Assembly: GCA_013822855.1 (NCBI GenBank)
Contig: PNLE01000019.1
Span: 1 to 35,268 of the forward strand
Reading direction: 5' to 3'
DNA length: 35,268 bases
From: Planctomyces sp.
GTDB lineage: Bacteria > Planctomycetota > Planctomycetia > Planctomycetales > Planctomycetaceae
Both the position numbers and the translations under genes were made by a program. This document shows, one piece after another, positions 1-7,733 of the stretch (position 1 is its first letter; every line of letters begins with the position of its first letter). Under the pieces are notes generated by a model. The model worked only from the letters and a program-made list of their open reading frames with translations. It searched no databases and had not been told where the DNA came from.

Positions 1-917
1 TTGTAGTAGGCGATCACGGCGGGAATCACGCCTGCGGCTCCGTTGGTGGGCGCGGTCACCACCTGCCCGCCGGCGGCGTTCTCTTCATTGACGGCCAGTG
101 CGAATAGGCTCACCCAGTCGAGGGCCTGGAGCGGGTCGATCGGCTTGGGGCCGGAGGTCATCAGCGTGCGGCACATGCCCGCCGCCCGGCGCTTCACGTT
201 CAGTCCGCCAGGGAGGATCCCTTCCGTGCGGCACCCGCGATCGATCGAGCTTTGCATCACTTCCCACAGCCGGTCGAGACCCGCGTCGATCTCGGCATCG
301 GTCCGGAAGGTGCGTTCGTTTTGTCGAACAATACTCGCAATCGACAACTTCCCCCGCACGCCGATCTCCAGAAGTTCGATGGCCGTGGTGAAGGGGAATG
401 GGATTTCGGCTTGAGGAGGACCGGCATCGGCCCGCGTCTCATCCCCTTCGAAAAACACAAACCCACCGCCGATGGAAAACGCACTGGCGACGGCCAGCGT
501 CTGACCATCACTTGCCAGAGCGACGAACTTCATCCCGTTGGGATGCTGCGGCAGAACTTCGTTGTAATGGAAGAAGATGTCGCGCTCCGGCACGAACTCG
601 ATCTCGTGCGAAGTTCCACCGAGTGCGAGTCGATGCTCGGTCTGCACGCGGCCCAGAAGCTGCTGCAAGCGTTCCCCCTGGGCCGTATCGGGACGTTCAC
701 CCGCGAGGCCCCAGATGACGGCGTAGTCGGTGGCATGGCCCTTTCCCGTGAGCGCGAGCGAGCCGAAGAGATGCACCTGCACCAGCGCGACGCTCTCCAA
801 CTGACCGGCTTGCTCCAGCCGTTGTGTGAAGATCTGAGCCGCCTTCATGGGGCCGACGGTGTGGGAGCTGGAAGGGCCGATGCCGACTTTGAAGAGGTCG
901 AAAACGCTGACATACAT
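1..917 (-). CDS. sdaA: L-serine dehydratase (L-serine ammonia-lyase), C-terminus cut by window edge
   Basis: This is a cytoplasmic enzyme of the iron-sulfur L-serine dehydratase family, which deaminates L-serine to pyruvate and ammonia. About 305 codons are present, read leftwards from ATG at 917, and the frame is open to the window edge. Single-chain family members have roughly 450-460 residues, so about a third is missing. The N-terminal beta domain carries the hallmark [13 protein letters not shown] near residues 14-26. The later part has [19 protein letters not shown] with a conserved Cys, then [20 protein letters not shown], the typical catalytic-domain signature. The Fe-S cysteines nearer the C-terminus lie outside the window. 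The gene lies downstream of the GAF-PP2C gene on the same strand, 174 bp away. No Shine-Dalgarno sequence precedes the ATG; an A/C-rich leader is there instead. The family call is firm. The start is good because homology begins immediately at [12 protein letters not shown]. Confidence 0.93.
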   Translation of the reverse strand, partial: MYVSVFDLFKVGIGPSSSHTVGPMKAAQIFTQRLEQAGQLESVALVQVHLFGSLALTGKGHATDYAVIWGLAGERPDTAQGERLQQLLGRVQTEHRLALGGTSHEIEFVPERDIFFHYNEVLPQHPNGMKFVALASDGQTLAVASAFSIGGGFVFFEGDETRADAGPPQAEIPFPFTTAIELLEIGVRGKLSIASIVRQNERTFRTDAEIDAGLDRLWEVMQSSIDRGCRTEGILPGGLNVKRRAAGMCRTLMTSGPKPIDPLQALDWVSLFALAVNEENAAGGQVVTAPTNGAAGVIPAVIAYY

Positions 918-957
918 AGGGAGGGGGTATTTGGTGTTGGAGGTTGTTGGTTGGGAG
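918..957 (-). promoter_or_regulatory. A/C-rich leader immediately upstream of the serine dehydratase start
   Basis: Read on the minus strand, the bases before the ATG at 917 are almost free of G and contain CTCCCAAC (957-950), 11 nt, AACACCAAATACCC (938-925), then 7 nt to the ATG. There is no purine-rich ribosome binding site. The same ordered blocks precede the glyoxalase-type gene at 34823. Whether this is an untranslated leader, a protein-binding site or a dispersed repeat cannot be decided from sequence. The rest of the gap to 1091 holds only a weak 9-bp hairpin (about 1000-1022). Confidence 0.45.
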
Positions 958-1091
958 TTGATGGTTGTTAGTTGGCAGACATTGAGGCTGAAGGTGTGTC
1001 ACTGCTGGCTCGTCTAGCAGTGCTCTTTCGACAACTATCGATGCGAATTAAAACGGCAAAGCCAGTAGCACTATGGGAACTGTTGTCGAAT

Positions 1092-2396
1092 CTACAGGGT
1101 GACCGGCTTTCGTTTAATAATCAACAGCGTCATATCATCGGCGAAGGGGCGGGTGGGGGAGAAGTTGAACACTTCCTTTCGAAGTGCCTGAGCCAACTCA
1201 TCCGCCGACAGATGTGCATGTCTTGCTATGAGTTGCTCCAGCCGCTTCGTACCGAAGATATGACCGTTCGCGTCATGGATTTCAATGAGACCGTCCGTCC
1301 CCAACACCAATACGTCACCCGGCTGCATCACGGGATAGATCGGCAGCCGTCCCGTCGCCATCGCCGGAAAGCCGAGCGGCGTGCGCGTCGCTTCCAAACG
1401 GCGGCACGTACCCTTGGCGGCCTTGAAATGCATCGCCGGTGCGTGGCCCGCGTTGGCGAACTCGACACAGTGCGTCTCCGGATCGATCGCCAGGAGCAGC
1501 AGCGTGAGGAACCGACCATCGACCAGATCGGTCTGCACTGCATCCTGCAACAGTTCCATCATGTCGGCGGGAGTCGTGGCCAATCGCGAGAGGACATGGA
1601 TCATCGCGCGGACGGAGGCCATGATCAGGCTGGCCGCCATGCCGTGGCCACTCACATCGCCCAGAACAACCCCCAATCGGCCATCCGGCAGCACGATCCA
1701 ATCGTAGTAGTCGCCGCTGACATACTCGGCTGGTTCCCACCAGGCGGCGACTTCATACAAAGGAAACTCGGGGCGGCCTTTGGGAAGAAACCCCATCTGG
1801 ATTTGTCGGGCCATTTCGATGGAACGTTTGAAGTCTTCGGCCTGCTGCGCCGCCACCTGGAGCAGTTGCCGCTCCATGGCGGAACCGGCATGCAGGGCAA
1901 AAGCCTGCATCAGCTGGACATCAAAACTTTCAAAATGGCCGTGATGCTTGTTGAGGAGTTGCAGCACTCCCAGCAGCCGACCATCGGATTTGGAGATCAC
2001 CGGAACGGCGAGAACATTGCGGGTTCTGTATCCCGTTTGTTCGTCGAAGGCGGGAGACCAACGGGGATCTGCGGGGGGATCGGGAACCACCAGCGGCATG
2101 CGCTGCATGGCGACATGCCCGATGATACCGCGATCCATCGGCAGGCGGATCTCCTCGATTTCCAGTTCCGTCGTGGAGTGAGTGTAGAGCTCCCGGGTCT
2201 GGGGATCGTGGAGGAAGAGGCTGGCCCGCTCGCACTCGACCGCATCGCAGGCACCGCAGGTGACGGCTTCAAGGACTGCAGCAAGATCGGAGAGGTTGTT
2301 CAGCTCCAGAACCAGCTCCAGCATCCGGCTGAGGGCCGAGATGCGGCTATGGCTGGCATGGAGGTGCAGGGTGGCTGCGTCGTTCATGAGGAGCAT
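1092..2396 (-). CDS. GAF domain-containing PP2C-type (SpoIIE/RsbU) protein phosphatase
   Basis: This is a probable cytoplasmic serine/threonine phosphatase of the RsbU/SpoIIE type. Such enzymes usually act in partner-switching control of sigma factors or of other phosphoproteins. Counted from the ATG at 2396, a GAF sensor domain covers about residues 30-180 (RASLFLHDPQTRELYT, GIIGHVA, RNVLAVPV, LGVLQLLNK). A short helical linker follows, then the phosphatase domain to the end. Metal-binding aspartates are visible in YVSGDYYDW, VLGDVSGHG, LGTDGLIE and FADDMTLL. The frame stays open upstream to an ATG at 2690, but that stretch (about 98 codons) is Ser/Gly/His-rich and not domain-like, so I prefer 2396 (or 2387). 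No anti-sigma or antagonist gene lies next to it, so its target is unknown. The family call is firm; the pathway is inferred. Confidence 0.88.
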   Translation of the reverse strand: MLLMNDAATLHLHASHSRISALSRMLELVLELNNLSDLAAVLEAVTCGACDAVECERASLFLHDPQTRELYTHSTTELEIEEIRLPMDRGIIGHVAMQRMPLVVPDPPADPRWSPAFDEQTGYRTRNVLAVPVISKSDGRLLGVLQLLNKHHGHFESFDVQLMQAFALHAGSAMERQLLQVAAQQAEDFKRSIEMARQIQMGFLPKGRPEFPLYEVAAWWEPAEYVSGDYYDWIVLPDGRLGVVLGDVSGHGMAASLIMASVRAMIHVLSRLATTPADMMELLQDAVQTDLVDGRFLTLLLLAIDPETHCVEFANAGHAPAMHFKAAKGTCRRLEATRTPLGFPAMATGRLPIYPVMQPGDVLVLGTDGLIEIHDANGHIFGTKRLEQLIARHAHLSADELAQALRKEVFNFSPTRPFADDMTLLIIKRKPVTL

Positions 2397-2844
2397 GTTA
2401 CCACTGGGGAAAGTGTGCGCCGCAGGAGATTTCGGAAATCCCGGCGGATGAGGGGCCACACCAGAGAGTTGGTGCGCTGCATTTGAAATGCGAGTTTGGT
2501 GCCAATCGCCGGAGAAGATTGACCCTCCCGATGATTCGAAGCCCCAGAAATGAGATCGAAAGTCGCCGCTTGAGGGGTTTTCGCAGGAATTGCCGATCGA
2601 CACTGAAAAACTGAAGCCAAGACTGCCCGAGCCGATGCAATCGACACAGTCTCGCCACCACGGCGAGTCATCCCGTTTTTCCCCAAGCAATGTAGACTAC
2701 CAAGCCTCCGCAGTCCGAAAACTAGGGGTGTGATGTCCTCAGTGACACGCAGGGTTGGGCCGGGGAGTTCAGATGGCTGGACAAGGTGTCCTGTTTCGCT
2801 CCCGGTTCCTCACGTTCCCTTAGATCTGTTTAGGAGAGTCCGAG
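2397..2844. other. Divergent intergenic region between the phosphatase and the Cys-rich gene
   Basis: About 450 bp separate the two divergently transcribed genes, so promoters for both should lie here. I see no convincing -35/-10 pair, operator palindrome or RNA structure. A Shine-Dalgarno AGGAGAG (2832-2838) lies 6 nt before the ATG at 2845. The minus-strand reading through 2690 is open but looks non-coding. Confidence 0.4.
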
Positions 2845-3408
2845 ATGAAGTTTGCATGGATTTCCGCTGTGCTGCTGTGTATCGCTGGTCTGAACTCGGC
2901 TGACGCCGGTTTCGGATGGATGAAGCACAACAGCTGTGGTTGCGCTCCCGAGCCAACCTGCGCTGCCCCAGCGGCTTGCGCCCCAACGTGTGCCGCTCCT
3001 GCGGCCTGTGCCCCGAGCTGTGCTGCTCCTGTCGCTTGTGCTCCTGCACCAGTGGCTTGCGCTCCTGCCGCCGCTCCCACCTGCTGTGCACCAGCCCCAA
3101 TGGCTTGTGCTCCAACATGCGCTGCTCCAGCCGCATGTGCTCCTGCTCCTGCCGCTTGTGCTCCTAGCTGTGCCGCTCCTTCGGTCTGTGCTCCTGCCGC
3201 CTGCGGTGTGAGCACCTGTGCCCCAGCTTGCGATCCTTGCGCCAAGAAGCGCTGCTGCTTCAAGGAAAAGTTCGCCAAGCTCAAGTGCAAGTTCCGCAAG
3301 GTTCGTTGCCACAACAGCTGCGGTTGCGGTTCGGTTGCCCCGACCTGTGCCGCTCCTGCCGCTTGTGCTCCAACCTGTGCCGCTCCTATGGCCACCCCTT
3401 GCAACTAG
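2845..3408 (+). CDS. Secreted cysteine-rich repeat protein (Cys-Ala-Pro repeats)
   Basis: This is a 187-residue exported protein of unknown function. Residues 1-21 form a clear signal peptide (MKFAWISAVLLCIAGLNSADA). The mature part contains 31 cysteines and is built from short CAAPAACAP and CAPTC units. The block HNSCGC...APTCAAPAACAPTCAAP occurs near the N-terminus and again at the C-terminus. The two copies flank a middle section ending in a basic, Cys-containing segment (KKRCCFKEKFAKLKCKFRK). Planctomycetes are known for cysteine-rich cell-wall proteins, so a disulfide-linked envelope or wall component is a reasonable inference, but no named domain is seen. A strong ribosome binding site (AGGAGAG, 6 nt spacing) supports the start and suggests high expression. 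The cysteine codons are in the sense frame; glycine/alanine-rich open frames on the other strand are shadows of the repeats. Confidence 0.85.
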   Translation: MKFAWISAVLLCIAGLNSADAGFGWMKHNSCGCAPEPTCAAPAACAPTCAAPAACAPSCAAPVACAPAPVACAPAAAPTCCAPAPMACAPTCAAPAACAPAPAACAPSCAAPSVCAPAACGVSTCAPACDPCAKKRCCFKEKFAKLKCKFRKVRCHNSCGCGSVAPTCAAPAACAPTCAAPMATPCN

Positions 3409-3768
3409 TTTGCAAGTGACAAGCTGAATCGAGAGTTTCACACCATCGGGCGGATCCCAGCCGCAACTGGTTTCCGCCGGATGCTGTGACTCGAAGATGC
3501 GGCAAGTCGCAACAGTTTGTCAAATTCAATTGATCGAGACAAATCGACGAAGCGGTTGCCAAGAGACTCTGATCTCCACGCCTGTCTGGTGAATCGATGC
3601 GAACCATAAGATCTGGTTCGATGCCACCTGGGAAGTGGATCAGTTCTCTCCCGACCGCGAGCTGAGTGGAGAGATCGACGCAGACGATCATTCAAGAGTC
3701 TGACGTCGTCCGAAACAACTGGTTAGATCCAGCTTGAAGCCCGGCGGATCCGGGAACGTGAGGCCAAT

Positions 3769-3796
3769 CCCGGGGAGAGCTTCGGCTCTCCCCGGG
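3769..3796. other. Perfect 12-bp hairpin capped by a C(UUCG)G tetraloop
   Basis: CCCGGGGAGAGC (3769-3780), TTCG, and GCTCTCCCCGGG (3785-3796) form a perfect, GC-rich stem. On the plus-strand transcript the loop is C(UUCG)G, an exceptionally stable RNA tetraloop. There is no following U-tract, so it is not a standard intrinsic terminator. It could be part of a structured RNA, an mRNA 3' stabiliser, or a repeat element. Confidence 0.6.
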
Positions 3797-3936
3797 GGCT
3801 CCTCTCGCGAAAGTTCCCCCGGCTCGAGAGGACACGCAACTCGCCACAACTGCGAGGTTCTGAGCGGCCTGCCAATTTAGCAACACGCCGCGATAAGTCA
3901 TCTCCCCCACGCCACGTCGAACACGATGAACATTCC

Positions 3937-3979
3937 ACAGGCAGCCCACCCCATCCGGTCGGCTGCCTGTTTTCGTTTT
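3937..3979 (+). terminator. Intrinsic terminator (plus strand)
   Basis: ACAGGCAGCC (3937-3946) pairs perfectly with GGCTGCCTGT (3961-3970) across a 14-nt loop, and TTTTCGTTTT follows. The U-tract is on the plus strand only. The nearest upstream plus-strand gene (Cys-rich protein) ends over 500 bp earlier, so it ends either a very long 3' UTR or an unannotated transcript. Confidence 0.65.
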
Positions 3980-4344
3980 CCGGGGGCGGCACCGGGCCCG
4001 CAGTTGAACCCTAGTGAGTAGCGGGAACTTCCGGTTGGCTCATGGGAGTTGGAATTTATGTAGTCGCATGATGTGTCATGCCGCAGATACATAAACTAGA
4101 CCGGTGAGGGCATGTCCAGGCGATGTTCAAAGCGAGATTTCCATTCACCCGCCTACTTCCAAGGAACGATTCGTCCCACTCGGGGCTTCATAAAGAAATC
4201 TCTTGCAATTCGCTTCGTGGATCGGAAGGATAATGCCCACCTCACGGTCGTCCACTCATCAACCGAAGTTGATGCCGAACGACTAGCGAAGGTTCCTACT
4301 TTCGCTGATGCCTTTTTAATTTCCGCAAACTGAGAGGTTTTGAG

Positions 4345-6621
4345 ATGGGGCAGGCTATTCTCAATCAATTCCACCGCAGTGCTCGATTTCGATCCTCGGG
4401 TTTACTGTTCCGCTTGGCGACATCGCTGACAATGGTTCTCTCGACCAGCAGCGGCCTGGCGGCGGATCCCTTGCCGGAAGCAAAGTATCTGCCGGAGAAG
4501 GCGGTGGCGGTCGCGACCCTTCGTGTCGGGCAGCTCTACAACTGGAAACCCGTGCAACTGGCCAAGGAACTGGGGATGTTCGACGAGGCCGATTTCGGCC
4601 CACTCCCCTTCACCGTCGAGGATGTCGGTAAGATCGATCGGGTCGTGGTCGCCATCGATCAGCCGTTTGTCAACGAGTTGGCAACCGACTTCGGCCTGAA
4701 GGTCATGGCCGTCGGCCCCGCAGGGGCGAAGGCTCAACCCCGCGTCGATCCGGCGAACAATCTCAAGCAGATTGGCTTGTCCATGCACAACTATCACGAC
4801 ACGTACTCGATGTTCCCTCGAGCCAACGGGGATGGGGGTGGTCGCCAGACAGGACTGAGCTGGCGGGTGCATCTCCTCCCATTTCTGGATGAAGGGGACC
4901 TCTACAGCCAGTTCCATCTCGACGAACCTTGGGACAGCGTCCACAACAAGAAGCTCATCCCCAAAATGCCCAAGTTCTTCGCAGTGGAAGGTGTCAAGGC
5001 CGCTGGCAAAACTTCGATCCACCTGATCACCGGCCCCAAGACCATGTTTCCGGAGGATGCCAAGCTCGGCCCCTCCCTTCGGGATATCACCGATGGAACA
5101 TCCAACACCATCTTGGCCGTGCAGGCGGATCCCGCCACGGCGGTGGAGTGGACCAAACCCGGAGGCCTCCCGTTTGATTCAAAGAATCCCAAGGGACTAC
5201 TCGGGCGGATCCCGGATTCGGGTGTTTTGGTGCTGCTGTGTGATGGTGCGGCCAAGAAGATGCCTTCAAAGGTCACGGAGGAGGATTTTGCCAGCTATGT
5301 CACGCCTGCGGGTGGAGAACCCGCGAATTCCGAGGCGCTGCGCGATCTCCCCTTCCGTTCGCCGGTCAGCCCGACGGTTGTTGTAAGCTTCAAGGAGCCG
5401 TTCGATCTCGCCCGTTTGGAGCCTCTGATCGAAGAAAAAATCACGGTCGGCCGCCATACGATCTATTGCGTCAATGGAGTCGGCATTTGGCCCGCCACCC
5501 CTTTCTCACCGACCACACTGGTCATCGCATCCGTCGCCGACCTGGAAGCGAAACTGAAGGCGGGGACTATTTCCAGCGGGAAGCAGACAATCCTGGGAGA
5601 TCAACTCGATCTCAAGGCTGATTTCTCGATGGTAATCAGCCTACAGGCCCAGAAGCTTCTGTTGAAACAGTTGGTGGAGGATCGCACCGAACTGGAGAGC
5701 TTGTTGGACTACCAAGTCTTGACGCAGCATGTCCAAATAACCGATCTCAAGAAGGGCGACCTGATCATCCAGTCTTCGGGAACCTGCACCAGCGCCAAAG
5801 TCGCTGGAACAAGGGCAGATGAATTGAAGCAGCAGATGCAGCTAGTGAAAGCCCTCCTACCCGCGATGCTGGACCAAATCCCCAATCCGGACAGTCGCAA
5901 GCTGATGTCAGATCTGGCGGCGGGCCTTAAAGTGGAGCAGGTGGGCAACAAGATCACGACATCATTGGTCGCTCCCGCCGGAGTCGAAAAACTGCCCGAC
6001 TACTTCGAACCCGCTTTGCGAGACGCACTGGCGGCCGCCAATGCCACCAAACAGCGGAACAACCTCAAACAGATCGGGTTGGCGTTCCACAACTCCCATG
6101 ATGTCTTCGGACGCTTCCCTTCCAGCTCCCGAACGACCAATCCGGACGATTCCAAAGCACTCAGTTGGCGAGTGCATATCCTACCGCTCCTTGACCAAGG
6201 CCCGCTCTACAACCAGTTCCATCTCAACGAGCCTTGGGACAGCCCGCACAACCTGAAGCTCGCGGAACAGATGCCCGCGGTCTATAAGACCCCAGGTGTC
6301 CAGGAAGCGAACAAGACCTCGATGCATCTAATCGCCGGGGAGGGAACCCCTTTCGATAAGGAGAAAGCCCCCCACGTGCGGGACTTCAAGGACGGCCTCT
6401 CGAACACGCTCATGGTGATCATCGCGGGGCCGGACAAGGCCGAGATCTGGACCAAGCCCGGCGGCTTGCCGATCGATCCCAAGGAACCCGTCAAGTCCCT
6501 CGGCAACATCGGCGAGAAAGGGACGAATGCCCTCAACGGCGATGGTTCCATCCGCAAGATCGATGCCGACATCGCTCGAGAAACGCTCCTCAACCTCGTT
6601 CGTCACAACGACGGCAATTAG
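4345..6621 (+). CDS. Exported protein with two DUF1559 (SBP_bac_10) domains
   Basis: This 758-residue protein belongs to the DUF1559 family, which is greatly expanded in planctomycetes; its biochemical role is not established. The N-terminus has a basic stretch, a hydrophobic segment and a likely signal-peptidase site after GLAA (about residue 40). Two homologous units follow. The first begins at NNLKQIGLSMHNYHD (about 138) and the second at NNLKQIGLAFHNSHD (about 572). Each continues with SWRVH(L/I)LP, a D(E/Q)G-LY-QFHL(D/N)EPWDS segment, a DGxSNT motif and WTKPGGLP. About 220 residues without a recognised motif separate them. Typical members have one DUF1559 domain behind a type IV pilin-like methylation motif (GFTLIELLVV); that motif is absent here and the domain is doubled. 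The ATG at 4345 has a purine-rich GAGAGG nearby. The gene is monocistronic and converges on the next gene. Confidence 0.9.
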   Translation: MGQAILNQFHRSARFRSSGLLFRLATSLTMVLSTSSGLAADPLPEAKYLPEKAVAVATLRVGQLYNWKPVQLAKELGMFDEADFGPLPFTVEDVGKIDRVVVAIDQPFVNELATDFGLKVMAVGPAGAKAQPRVDPANNLKQIGLSMHNYHDTYSMFPRANGDGGGRQTGLSWRVHLLPFLDEGDLYSQFHLDEPWDSVHNKKLIPKMPKFFAVEGVKAAGKTSIHLITGPKTMFPEDAKLGPSLRDITDGTSNTILAVQADPATAVEWTKPGGLPFDSKNPKGLLGRIPDSGVLVLLCDGAAKKMPSKVTEEDFASYVTPAGGEPANSEALRDLPFRSPVSPTVVVSFKEPFDLARLEPLIEEKITVGRHTIYCVNGVGIWPATPFSPTTLVIASVADLEAKLKAGTISSGKQTILGDQLDLKADFSMVISLQAQKLLLKQLVEDRTELESLLDYQVLTQHVQITDLKKGDLIIQSSGTCTSAKVAGTRADELKQQMQLVKALLPAMLDQIPNPDSRKLMSDLAAGLKVEQVGNKITTSLVAPAGVEKLPDYFEPALRDALAAANATKQRNNLKQIGLAFHNSHDVFGRFPSSSRTTNPDDSKALSWRVHILPLLDQGPLYNQFHLNEPWDSPHNLKLAEQMPAVYKTPGVQEANKTSMHLIAGEGTPFDKEKAPHVRDFKDGLSNTLMVIIAGPDKAEIWTKPGGLPIDPKEPVKSLGNIGEKGTNALNGDGSIRKIDADIARETLLNLVRHNDGN

Positions 6622-6709
6622 AGTTCAGACGATGCTTGGCTCAACGTTGTGAATCGAGAATTCATCGCGATTTGTGAGGTAAACTGGCCTCGAAAACCCC
6701 GTTCGGTCA

Positions 6710-7417
6710 TCAGTACCGTCGGGGTGGCCCAGGGTGCCAATGAGGGCCTGAGTGGTGCGGGTGCGGTATGAAACGGGGGCGGGGGGCGACGATCACGCCG
6801 ATCGTTGTGGGCGGGCCGGCGACGCTGGCCTTCCCCACCACGGCCTTCTCCATCGCGGGCGGCGGCACCGGAGTGGACTGCTCCATCGCGAGAAGAACTC
6901 GGTCGCTCAATCCGCAATGTTTGAGATCGACCATGGCCTGGGGCGAGAGGTCGTATTTGCCGTACGTCCGCCGGATCGACGCGATCACCAGCTCGTCCGA
7001 CAAGCCCGACTGAACCATCATCAGGACATCCGCATTGTTGAGCGCCTTCTGCTCGGCCTCAAGATAACTCGCCTGCGCGATGGCGGCGTCACGCTCATCC
7101 ACCACATCGCCCACGCGACCCACCAGTCCACCTGCGAGCGCGCCGGTTGCCGCTCCAACAATCGCGCCACCCACCGCATTCCCCGATTGATGCCCGATGA
7201 TCGCGCCGGCGGCCGTTCCCACACCCGTGCCGACGATCGCACCTTGCTGAGTCTGATTCATCGTCCGGCAACCGGCGGCACAGCTGATCCCCAGGACCAA
7301 CAGCAGTGAATGGGATGTTATCCGGCACCACACGGGCACATCGCAAAAACGCAGATGACTGGCGGCACGCATGGACAATCTCAAAATGGAATTCACTTTC
7401 GCCAGCATTGAAGCCAT
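6710..7417 (-). CDS. Probable lipoprotein with glycine-zipper region
   Basis: This is a 235-residue envelope protein of unknown function. A hydrophobic segment ends in SCAAGC, which fits a loose lipobox with Cys at about residue 51. The glycine-zipper stretch typical of outer-membrane-associated YMGG/OmpA-like zippers follows: GAIVGTGVGTAAGAIIG and GGAIVGAATGALAGGLVG, residues about 58-102. A charged alpha-helical part comes next (NADVLMMVQSGLSDELVIASIRR), with a conserved-looking 'SGLSDELVI' helix seen in many planctomycete zipper proteins. The C-terminus is proline/histidine-rich (PHPHHSGPHWHPGPPRRY). Starts at 7417 or 7372 are both possible; the export signal is included in each. The gene converges with the DUF1559 gene (88 bp apart, no obvious terminator hairpin). 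The family call is good; lipidation is less certain. Confidence 0.78.
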   Translation of the reverse strand: MASMLAKVNSILRLSMRAASHLRFCDVPVWCRITSHSLLLVLGISCAAGCRTMNQTQQGAIVGTGVGTAAGAIIGHQSGNAVGGAIVGAATGALAGGLVGRVGDVVDERDAAIAQASYLEAEQKALNNADVLMMVQSGLSDELVIASIRRTYGKYDLSPQAMVDLKHCGLSDRVLLAMEQSTPVPPPAMEKAVVGKASVAGPPTTIGVIVAPRPRFIPHPHHSGPHWHPGPPRRY

Positions 7418-7733
7418 TACGATCCCATGGATCTTGGGCTAGAACTGCGGTCGAAATCCCGTAAAACAATGAACCGTTGAGCAACAACCAAAACGCTTTC
7501 AAGGTGAGATAGTCATCGACGTCGCCCGCCAACCCCCTTGACATACGGTTGGAATTCAGGTTCCACCCGCATTGCCGGGGAAAACTACGCTGGTTGCGGG
7601 GAGATGGGTTGACGTCCAAAAAGTGAATGAGCTGCTTCAGCCTTGGTGGCCAAAGACAGCTTTGTCACTCGCCAATCCGTTCAACATTTCTTTAGCCGTT
7701 CAGGCTCAGGCCGTGGGCGGCACTTGACTGCGA
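7418..7733. other. Intergenic region upstream of the glycine-zipper gene
   Basis: This 316-bp gap lies between two minus-strand genes. It presumably holds the promoter of the glycine-zipper gene and the 3' end of the kinase transcript. I found no strong terminator hairpin, no clear promoter boxes and no plausible small gene; short open frames in it have no recognisable sequence. Confidence 0.35.

Larger units (their letters stand above)
3409..4344. other. Long intergenic region without a convincing protein gene
   Basis: About 930 bp follow the Cys-rich gene. They contain a perfect C(UUCG)G hairpin (3769-3796), a small 5-bp hairpin (3740-3754), and an intrinsic terminator (3937-3979). Short reading frames exist, for example 4112-4333 on the plus strand (73 codons, ending 11 nt before the next gene), but both strands are open there and nothing resembles a known protein. 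A small RNA or a long 3' untranslated region of the Cys-rich gene is possible. Confidence 0.4.

Noticed and set aside
1000-1022. Hairpin CACTGCTGG/CTAGCAGTG considered as a terminator of the phosphatase gene
   Set aside because: No U-tract follows on the minus strand and the stem is short with a wobble pair.
972-2486. A 504-codon plus-strand frame antisense to the GAF-PP2C gene
   Set aside because: The minus-strand product has complete GAF and PP2C motifs; the plus-strand product has none.
2820-3404. Minus-strand frame with regular AQAAGAAQVGA-type repeats opposite the Cys-rich gene
   Set aside because: The repeats are the complement of CAP codon repeats. The plus-strand frame has a signal peptide and a strong ribosome binding site.
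4112-4333. Possible 73-codon gene just before the DUF1559 gene
   Set aside because: Both strands are open here, no ribosome binding site is clear, and no similarity is recognised; kept only as part of the intergenic note.
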